DNA of 64,000 nucleotides from Tipula vernalis. Taxonomy: Eukaryota > Arthropoda > Insecta > Diptera > Tipulidae. Under the pieces are notes generated by a model. That model saw only the letters and a program-made list of their open reading frames with translations, ran no database searches and had not been told where the DNA came from. A program made the translations under genes and the position numbers. The stretch spans positions 262,670,057 through 262,734,056 of the forward strand of contig OY282559.1 in assembly GCA_958295665.1 (NCBI GenBank), in the 5' to 3' direction. Positions 55,330 to 64,000 of the stretch are shown one piece after another (positions within the stretch are counted from its first letter, which is position 1; each line of letters begins with the position of its first letter).

Positions 55330-57150
55330 TTTTGTTCGGAAAATGGTCAGAATTATTGGCAATAGTACTATAAAATTCATCACTAAATCGGCGGGCCTTG
55401 AGGTGTTCAATGTTTAGGAAAGCGTTAGGTTCTGCAAAAAAAAAAATACCTTGCAATTCATTTTACTGAGTTTCAATTATCTTAACTTCACAGTGGAAAC
55501 ATTAACAGCTATAATTTTCTCGGAAACAAGCGACCATCGAATTTACCTGGCTTTTTAATTAACGAAAATAAATTTTTATTTTGTCCAATCTAAATGTACG
55601 AGTAACGTTGTGAAATCCGAAATAAATTGTTGCACCTATAGTAGAAAAGGGAGATGAACACAAGTACAGTACATAATTTAAGATATAGAACCGTTTATTT
55701 CTTTTCAACTCTTAAAATAGCAGCTTTACCGTAAACAATCTAATATTAATTTTAAGCAAACTATTAGATACCTTTTTTATGGGTATATCTCCTTTGCGCA
55801 TATTAGATTAACACAATCCGAAAAAAATGGCGTTTATACATACATATATTCAATTTTTAAACCGCACACAAATAAAATTATTCCCCCGGCATAGATCCAT
55901 ATAATTATGTAGTTGGATTTTTTTTTTATTATTCTGTTTAAATCCCCCGGACGCAGTTTTCCAATAAATTATTAACGTTTTACTATATCTATGTACAATC
56001 TACATATGTACACGAAACAGAAATAAAACCCCTCATTTGATATTATCGTCTCAAGCAATTTATATAGATTTTTGAATGAACAGGAGCACCCATATACATA
56101 TGTACATACATGCATACCTACATTTTATGGAAAAAATTCGGAAGGGAATTCAACGATAATTTTCCAAATGGTTTTATGGTGTGCTTTATATTTGTAAGTC
56201 TCTCTTTTTTGGGTTATATTTATAGAATTTCCAATTTTACTATATAGGTTTACCAGGAAACACAACCCTATATGTTATCTACACTTATTTATCATCCCTC
56301 CCCTCCCCTTGAACAAACAAAAAAAATATTAAACTCATTTCCCATTGTTTTTACTTTTATTCAATAATAACAATAATAATCATAATAATTTAGTCAACAA
56401 GTAGTTGTATGAAAATTTAATAAAACAAAAACACGAAGAATAAAAACCAAATTGATGAAAATAAACAACCCAAGAATATATAGGAAAATTGGATGGAAAA
56501 CTCCCATTGTATTATTGTTGTTATTGTAGCGGAGGGAAAATAATAATTTCAACAAGTTATAAAAAAAAAAAATAAAATAAATTTGGAAAATCGAAAAGTT
56601 GAATTCCCTATATCAGGCGAAAAATGTTTGCACGAAAGTGAAATGTTTGTATATACAATATTTTGTCTGCTTGTATATACCATGTAAATGGCTGTACAAT
56701 GAGAAAGGATAATTCTTTTATAATCCGCATGTAGTATGTCTCAAAATTATTTAGGTAAACATAATAAACGAAAACCCACACATTTATTTTGTACTGTTTC
56801 ACATCGGCTTAGATTAGTACGATTACAATTTTCTTAAGCATAATTTAAGATTCAACCAGGTTTTTTTATTTTTAAAAGAATTGAAAACCGAATCGAAATT
56901 TATTTCCGGTCAGTGATTATTAGAATGACATTAACTCCTTCCGTTTATAGTTTGGTTAAATTGTTCGATTTAATGGACTGTAAATTGTTCTTTATTATTA
57001 TTTTTATTATCTTTCACCATTCCAATCCGGAAACGAGATATAAAGGCAGAAAAGCTTTAATGGACCGGGTAGTTATAATCCATCACCAAAAGAGTATCAA
57101 ATCTAGTTTTAAATTAATCATATAACTTTCTACGATTTAATATACATGAC
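55330..57150. other. AT-rich intergenic DNA, nothing recognised
   Basis: No supported gene on either strand. Frames at 56608-56802 and 56913-57125 have no recognisable domain. Confidence 0.4.
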
Positions 57151-57177
57151 TGTAGCGATGTAACGAACAAATTAAAT

Positions 57178-57272
57178 AAAACATTAACATTAGCCGCGTT
57201 TTTTTATTAGCCCCGGATAGATCGTATCCGGAGTAGCTAATTTTCTGTGAAAAAACTAATGTTTGACAAGCT
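57178..57272. repeat. imperfect hairpin, about 90 bp
   Basis: CCGGATA (57215-57221) pairs with TATCCGG (57227-57233) around GATCG. The stem extends outward imperfectly through ATTAGC/GCTAAT to AAACATTA...TTAATGTTT-like ends. Probably a small MITE. Confidence 0.5.
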
Positions 57273-57567
57273 ATTTATGAATAAAATTAATTAATTTCAA
57301 ACTAATCTATAATTTTTCATTCAACATCTTATTTATCGGAAGCTGCTATCCGAAGCTGTTATCGGGAGCAAAGGGAAATTTTTTGTTTTTTTTTTGTTTT
57401 TTGTACAACCCTAGAAATTGTGGCAAACTTCATTTCGGTTTAAAAATAATGTATGTCAAATTGACATATGAAATATCATATCGACATGAAAAGTTTTCTG
57501 AATAATAAATATGTACGTATTTAAATTTTGTAAAACCGTACTGATTTTTTATAGTAAAAAGTCACGT

Positions 57568-58175
57568 TGTATTTGACTCACGGAAATCCGTCGTGAATAA
57601 AAACACTTGAGATTAGAGTTTTCACAAATTTTATTTATAATTTAATCACTATCTGACTCCAAGTAACTTTAACTTTTATGGTTAATTGTTATGATTAACT
57701 TTACAATTATTTCACTGAATTTATCTATGTTAATTTACCTTTTACCACTTCGCCATTATAACACTAAAAACGAGCGCGATAAAATTAATGTACGCGGAGC
57801 GTATTTACTCGAATTGAAAGCAGAAGAACGACTGACTCAAAAAATCCAACCCAATCGAAAAATGAATTGCCATACGAAAAATCGTAATTTCAAATTTTCG
57901 GCGATCTAATCAACGCGAGATGGAAAACACAGAAAAATCAATTCGAATTTGAATTGAGTAAGCTAATGAAAACGAGATGGAGTAAATATCACAAAATATA
58001 ATTTAGTGATCAATTATATTTTGTGTCCATATTGTTTCGTTAGATGGCAAAATAAAAATATGTTACGCAAAGAAATATCTTAATCGCAAACCTTATGTGT
58101 CTGTGGTGGTGAATGTATTACAATTTATATAAACAAATAATTAATTTATATGATTTTAATGCGTGAGCCGCTACA
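57568..58175 (-). repeat. 3' LTR of truncated Gypsy-2 element
   Basis: About 608 bp, TGT...ACA. The right edge GAGCCGCTACA and the adjoining minus-strand purine run (GGGGGAGTCC) parallel the outer Gypsy LTR and polypurine tract at 37008. The left edge is chosen from TGTATTTGACTC and is less certain. The minus strand carries AATAAA-type words near the end. Confidence 0.7.
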
Positions 58176-58260
58176 GGACTCCCCCGCAAGTGAGTCCTCC
58201 TTCCTATGGAACAAGTTTATGGCTGAAAACGAACATGTTTAAGTGAGCGAAGAACTGATT

Positions 58261-59478
58261 TTACATCAGTAGAACACAGTATGCCGTAAGCCGGTTTGAG
58301 CCTATCAAGTGAAATGGTTTGATTATTTCCATTAATTGAAACGGTGAATTGTTTCCGAAGACGTCGAATGACTTTAAACGGGCATTCATAGGGGTAGATA
58401 AGCCTGTGCGCACCTTGTCTGTTCTTACGAACACAAACTCACAGTTGGCAAGTGCCTTTGGAACAAAAATATCATCTTGTTTGGCTTGCCGTGTTGAATT
58501 CGGGATAAGGTTTTGCATAGTGTCACGTAGTTGTTCGATAACTGTGTCGCTAGTTGGAAGTAGTGTAAGAGAATTTTCGACGAAGAACTCACCTGGTAGC
58601 TTGATGGTTTGTCCATAAACCATTTCAGCTGGAGAGCACTTCAATCTTCTTTGACTGTTGCTCGGATTCCAAGTAATACGATTGGTATTTCCGAACTCTA
58701 ATTGATTGTGTTTCCTCTGGCCATTAACGCGGCTTTGAGGTGCCGGTGGAAACGTTCGACCATGCCATTGGCTTGGGGATGGTAAGCCGTTGCACGAATA
58801 CGATGTGAGCTGAGGAGTTTTGTTAACTCAGTGAAAAGCTTCGACTCAAATTGCGTTCCTAGATCGGTAGTGATATTAAGGGGCACGCCAAATCGTGAAA
58901 CGTAATTGTTGACAAAAGTTGTGGCAATGGTTGCAGCTGACATATTAGTCATGCAATAAGCTTCGGGCCAGCGAGTAAATCTATCGACACAAGTGAGCAA
59001 ATAAGAATATCCATTAGAAGGAGGAAGTGGTCCTGCTATGTCTCTATGGATATGTTCAAAACGAGCAGATGGTATTTGAAACTGCCCATGTGATGATTTT
59101 GTATGCCTTTGGACTTTGACACGTTGGCAGGATAAACAGGACTAAGCCCAAAGGCTTACGTCCTTGTTAATACAAGGCCAAAAATATCGAGCAGTAATCA
59201 ACTTATGAGTAGCACGAACACCAGGATGCGAAATGTTATGTAAAGCGTCGAAGATTGTTCGGCGCAGTGATTGTACGATGTATGGGCGATTGTACCCAGT
59301 TGATGTCTCGCAGATAATCTCGAGGCCAGGCAATTTAAAAAGCGCCAGTTGCATTGATGCACCGGAGCGACATTCGGAACCAGAAAGTAAATTCTGAAGT
59401 TCTAGGTCAGCTTTTTGTGTAATTGCTATTTTGTTTAAATCGAATTGTGTCTCGACTGTGGCCGTTTCGTGGTTCGTA
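58261..59478 (-). pseudogene. Gypsy-2 integrase, 5'-truncated element
   Basis: Minus strand from 59478, beginning in the RNase H-integrase linker. Integrase zinc finger (HNISHPGVR...CLSCQR, interrupted by a stop near 59145), core with Asp in HIHRDIAGPLP, Asp in TTDLGTQF and Glu in NGMVERFHR (59060-58740), then a frameshift near 58690 into KCSPAEMVYGQTIKLPGEFF and a C-terminal domain with shifts near 58390. Close relative of the outer Gypsy element at 32846-42745 by wording throughout. Protease, RT and the 5' LTR are absent: the sequence joins a BEL/Pao pol fragment at about 59478. Confidence 0.85.
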
Positions 59479-61037
59479 TGCGGAATTTTTCATAAATCTT
59501 CTTTCGATTTGTAATAACCTTGCGACGGCCTTTCTCCTTGATTTTCCCAATTTACCGTGGTTACCCTTAAATGGAATTTGTACTATATATCGCTTATCAT
59601 GACATCGTTCTGCTGTTCTCTGAAACAGCTCCTCAACCTTATCTTCTTCCTCAGTGGGACTTCGTTGCTCAGGAATGTTGTCGTTTTCCACGAACAATCT
59701 CAATTGTTCTTCGATTGATTTGGTTGACACCATGGTTGTTTTGGTTTGCTTTTCTAAATTATACCCATGCTTCCAATTATGATCCATCCGAACTCCGTGT
59801 GTTATGCAATGGACTCCTGACACCCGCCTTTTATCAAGTTGTTTTTAATTATCGATGGATAGTAGTCTGCCCCTAGCACAAGATCGATTGATTGAGCTTG
59901 GTATAGTATGATGGATCTGTTAATTGTATATTCTGCAGATATAGGTCCATTTACTGGTGTCGACATTTGTCTCGGGTAGTTGTTGTGTTAATTTGTCGAA
60001 TACTAAGGCTTCAACCTCTAATCGGAAGTCTCCCTCGAACCTTGGGGCTAGTTTTAGGTTTATTACATGCTTACAAATGCCAGCCTTATTTCCGCCTATG
60101 CCAGAAATGTTCACATGAACCTTCTTCTTTTTAATGTTTAATAAGTTGGCCGCCTTTGCAGAGATTAATGTTGCCTGTGAGCCTGAATCTATTAGTGCCC
60201 TCAGTGTGGTGAAATTCCCATTTCCTGTTTCTGCTTTAATTATTGCAGTTGGCAATAATACTGGGCCTTGCTGGTTGACCAGGAATGTTTGTGTCGTACC
60301 CTTAGTGGTTGTTGATACTGAGTTGTCTCCATGTAGAAGAGTATGGTGAGTGCATACCATGCAGCGTGTAGTTGATGAGCAGGAATAGGGAGTGACGTCA
60401 TTGTTGGAATGTTTGTTTAAGCAACGGACACAGATAGTTGCTTCGCTCACCAATTTTTTCCTATCCAATGTTGACATCTCCTTGAATAATTTGCACTCAT
60501 CCAACTTATGACTATCTTGACATCCCTTTACCAGGCACTGATTGTTGATTGTTGCAGCAGTAATATTTCCCAAGCTTTCTCATAGTTGTCACCCGTTGTT
60601 GCTAGATGACTGATTAGTTGTTCTGATCCTTTCTGAATGTGCCATTTTAAATACGTCATTTTTACCGTATCTCATTTTTACCATAGCTGGTTGTTTCCGT
60701 GGATGAGCTCTGTGAAGATATCGTTGAAAGAGCTCCATTGCTCATAATCCCCATGAAATGTTGGTAGTTCGACTTTAGGCAGCTGCACTGTTGTTGTTCT
60801 GATCGAGGTTGTTGGTTCGGTCTGTCTTTCTTGCAATCGCACTATCATGGAGTCCACCCTATCCTTGAGTGTACCGTAGTAGTTTTCACGGAAATAATCC
60901 GATGTCTGCTCATGTTCTTCTGTTTCTACGAGGATCGTTATATGTAGTGAATCAATCTCTTCCATCTCCTTGGTCAGTTGATTCATTTTTAATTCGAAGT
61001 ATGTGTTCAGGTTTTTGTTGGTATCCAGTGAGTACTC
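59479..61037 (-). pseudogene. BEL/Pao element, gag, protease and start of pol
   Basis: Minus strand. Gag (61037-60660): helical region then VQLPKVELPTFHGDYEQWSS, the conserved DUF1759-type block. After a frame break, zinc-finger region (60573-60300): CLVKGCQDSHKLDEC, ATICVRCL and CMVCTHHTLLH. Protease: TLRALIDSGSQATLIS (D-S-G) and INISGIGG-like flap sequence (60230-60090). The frame breaks near 59920, then pol begins: QLRLFVENDN, TEEEDKVEELFQRTAERC, YIVQIPFKGNHGKLGKSR and LLQIERRF (59720-59490), which is the segment ahead of RT in BEL/Pao pol. RT and beyond are missing. The gag N-terminus is cut at 61037 where a LINE tail starts. Confidence 0.85.
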
Positions 61038-61039
61038 TA

Positions 61040-64000
61040 TTGAGGCTAGGTTAGGTTAGGTTAGGTTGGAGTGGCTGCTTACGCACACTTAGACCGGTGA
61101 CGGTCCATTGTGATACCACAGGATGTATCCCCTTTTATCCCTATTGGAACCATTTCGAGCTACTTATGTAGCGTATGACGTCCCGCACTTTACTGTTTTC
61201 GAGATCCGAGAGGCAGTCCATCCTGAACTTACCTAAGTGTTTGTTCCTTCTGAGAGCCAATGCTGGACACGAGCAAAGGAAGTGGACCAACGTCTCTTCC
61301 TCCTCTTCGTCCAAGCAGCCTCTGCACAAGTCATTAGCCTCCAGACCCAGCCTTCTTGCATGTTCTCCAAAAAGGCAGTGTCCCGGGAGAATTCCTACGA
61401 CCGTTCTTAATTCACGTCTACGTAAGGATATTAATGCCCTAGTGCGCCCCAAGTCCAGCTTTGGCCAAACTTGTCTTGCAACTCTACAGGTGAGGGTGTT
61501 AGACCACCTCTCCCCCGCTGAGGATAGCGCCTGCTTCCCAAGTGCTTGTCTCAGCGCTGTAATAGGCCTCCGCAGACTTGCCCTTTCCGGTTGCAGCTGG
61601 AGAGTCGTACCATGCCTAGCAAGTTCATCTGCCCTGCAGTTCCCCATGACCCAGACTACCTGGATATTGAAATGCTCACTAATCTCGTTTAGAGATGAGT
61701 GACAACTCAACGCCACCCGTGACGCCAAAGACACCGATTCTAACGACCGGATCGCCGCTTGACTGTCCACATAGATTGTGATATCGTCTGAGGATAACAC
61801 ATTATGCTTCAACCACGTCATGACCTCCTCAATCGCTACGACTTCAGCTTGGTACACGCTGCAGTAATCAAGGAGACGAATAGAAATGTTTACATTTAAT
61901 TTGTCACAGAATACTCCAGCTCCTACTTTGCCGTCTAGCTTGGAGCCATCAGTGAAGAATTGCAACGCTTTGGTTTCCGATAACGGTCTATCCCTCCAGG
62001 ATTCCCTTGAAGGGAAGGAGGTCCGAAATCGCTTCTCGAAGCGTAGAGTAGGTTTAATGTAGTCAAGATTCGCCAGCTCATCCTTCAACGATCTAACAAT
62101 AGTAGAGTGTCCTATACTAAGACACCTCCACTGCGAGACGGCTGGAAGTCGTACAGCCGTATTTGCCGCCATCTGTTTGCCAAAAATGTCGACCGGAAGA
62201 AGGTGCAACATAACCTCTAAGGCACTTGTCGGTGTCGACCTCAATGCCCCGCTAACAAGCATACAGGCTGTTCTTTGCACTCTCTCAATCTTACTTTTAT
62301 AAGTTACCTTGTCCAGAGCTGGCCACCAAACACCCACCCCGTACATGAGTACAGGTCTCACTACAGCGGTGTAGAGCCAGTGTACCAGCTCCGGCTTCAA
62401 ACCCCATCTATGACCAATAGCGTTCCTACAGGAGTACAAAGCAATAGCAGCTTTGTTTATTCTCTCCAGCATGTTGGGCTTCCAACTAAGCTTACTGTCC
62501 AAGATAATGCCCAGATATCTAGCTCTGTCAGTAAAAGCAAGTCTCGTGCCATTTAAGGTAGGAGGGACAACTACCGGGATTTTGTATTTCTTAGTGAAGA
62601 GTACCAGCTCTGTCTTGGATGGGTTAATACCAAGTCCACATTTGCCGGCCCATTTCGTAACGATGGTAAGCGCATTCTGCAATACGTTTACAATCGTGCC
62701 CAGGAATTTCCCGATAACAGCTAAAGCTACGTCATCTGCGTGAGCGATAACTTCCGATACCCTCTCTCGCCAATTCAAGTAGTAACCCGTTTACCACTAT
62801 GTTCCAGAGAAGAGGGGACAGAACCCTCCCCCTGCGGTGTTCCCTTAGTTACTCGCCTCTTGATGGTGGAGTCCCCCAACTTCGAGCTAACAATCCTGCT
62901 TCCCAGCATATAATTGATTAACCCTATCAGAGGAACGTCCACCTCCAAAAATGGCAATCCCTCCTTGATTGCCTCCGCTTTCACATTATTAAAGGCGCCT
63001 TCTATATCCAGGAAGGCCACCAAACAGAATTCCTTCGAACTAATCGATTTCTCAATCGTACACACCAAGGCGTGCAGAGCAGTGTCTACAGATCTACCCT
63101 TTGTGTACGCATGCTGAGACGATGCCCACTTCCTGGCACCTATTTTATCTCTGATGTATACATCCAGCAGCCTCTCCAAGGTTTTCAAAAGAAAGGATGA
63201 TAGAGTTATTGGCCTTAGGTCCTTAGGATAGACATGTGAGCTTTTCCCTGCTTTCGGTATAAACACCACGTTGACCTCCGTCCAGTACCTAGGAATATAG
63301 CCCAGCTTCAAACACCCTTTGAATATAGCTTCCAGGTAGGGAAGAATAATTACTGAGTTGTTTTGAAGTTCAGCTGGTATAATTTGATCCGGACCAGCCA
63401 ATTTAAATGGTTTAAAACCCCTCAGTGCCCATAGGATCCGTTTCCTGGTTACGATATCCTATGGGATTACTGACAGTGATTCCTGATGATTGCTACGCAC
63501 CAACAGGTCTTCAAAGCTCCCTGGGAAGTGTGTCTCGAAGAGAAGCTCCAGAGATTCTCCACTAGAATCCGTCCGGTTTTATCAAAAAACTGGGACTAGA
63601 TGTACTTTTGGAAAGAATCTTTCTAGGGCGGGAGGTTTCGGATACCTCTTCCATTTTATCACAGAAGATTCTCCAAGACCTCCTTTGTGCCTTTCTTAAT
63701 TCTTTCTTATAAATTCCGAGTTTCTCCTTATAGGAGTCCCAATCCTGTGCCTCCGTTGTATTTTTGGCTCTATTAAAGTCTGTCCCACAAGATTTACGAT
63801 AGGCTCCCAGTTCTCTGGACCATCATACCGGTTTTTGCCTACCCCTAGGCTTATCCAGTGGGCAGGCAGCACGAAAGGATCGGTTGCATGAGCTAGTAAC
63901 GCTAGCCATTATGTCCTCCAGCTCCCCAATGGTCGTCTGGGGCTCCATAGCCCTCGTCGGTAACATTTCCTCCAATAATTCCCCGTATTTGCTCCAGTTG
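61040..64000 (-). pseudogene. LOA/I-like LINE, RT and RNase H, with (CCTAA)n 3' tail
   Basis: Minus strand, running off the right edge. Upstream linker (64000-63430) contains QDWDSYKEKLGIYKKELRKA and several stops. RT: GPDQIIPAELQ, VNVVFIPKAGK, LRPITLSSFLLKTLERLLD, FLDIEGAFNNV (first Asp) and GTPQG, then two one-base frameshifts at about 62825 and 62780, then VIAHADDVALAV (catalytic D-D). Next come thumb residues SKTELVLFTKK. RNase H: LQFFTDGSKLDGKVGAGVF, YQAEVVAIEEV and TIYVDSQAAIRSL (about 61960-61730). A Cys/His cluster follows (CRGCLDEEEEETLVHFLCSC) before the stop at 61141. The 3' end after a short UTR is CCTAACCTAACCTAACC, with no poly-A. Confidence 0.9.

Overview
This window looks like nuclear DNA of an insect, most likely a fly. 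It is AT-rich, with long T/A homopolymers and (TA)n tracts. It has no bacterial-style operons, and the sets of Tc1, mariner, Helitron, Gypsy, BEL, Jockey/CR1-like and LOA/I-like elements are typical of Diptera. I found no rRNA, tRNA or CRISPR. Only one stretch looks like host coding sequence: a 184-bp plus-strand exon at 46168-46351 with good splice signals. It may be the N-terminal part of an RGK-type GTPase, so the window may be intronic or flanking DNA of a large host gene.

Left third (1-25 kb). An assembly gap and a (TA)n tract lead into a 3.5-kb DNA transposon (500-4042) with matching terminal inverted repeats. Its six-exon minus-strand transposase can be pieced together from splice sites and carries one nonsense codon and one frameshift. 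Further on are mariner and PIF/Harbinger remnants, a solo LTR with a 4-bp target duplication (8047-8480), several foldback or MITE-like elements, a decayed Gypsy element (10.56-13.12 kb), about 10 kb of low-complexity non-coding DNA, and an almost intact Tc1-like element (23027-24699) with IR/DR-type ends.

Middle (25-44.9 kb). A Helitron (Rep plus PIF1-like helicase) has lost the part of Rep that should carry the catalytic tyrosines. Next is a second Tc1-like copy split by a short LINE. The core is a three-level nest. A CR1/Jockey-like LINE on the minus strand is interrupted by a Gypsy element (32846-42745, target duplication AATT). One LTR of that Gypsy element is interrupted by a compact LTR element (33355-36889, target duplication GTAT). 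The innermost element has two 494-bp LTRs differing at one base and a single 830-codon open frame: a SAP-like domain, coiled coil, capsid region, two CCHC knuckles and a protease, then the tail of an integrase. Reverse transcriptase, RNase H and the integrase core are missing. It appears to be a young non-autonomous Gag-only retrotransposon moved by another element, and is the most unusual object here. The outer Gypsy element has a canonical -1 slippage heptamer (A AAA AAC) at its gag-pol boundary and a 75-codon antisense ORF in its leader.

Right third (44.9-64 kb). A large foldback structure, a Jockey RT scrap, the host exon, two CAACTC-rich degenerate repeat tracts, a LINE endonuclease fragment, two broken Mag-like Gypsy elements (one with integrase fused to a gag-type domain), a 5'-truncated Gypsy element with its 3' LTR, a BEL/Pao gag-protease fragment, and a LOA/I-like LINE ending in a (CCTAA)n tail and running off the right edge.

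All family assignments come from reading motifs by eye. No database search was possible.
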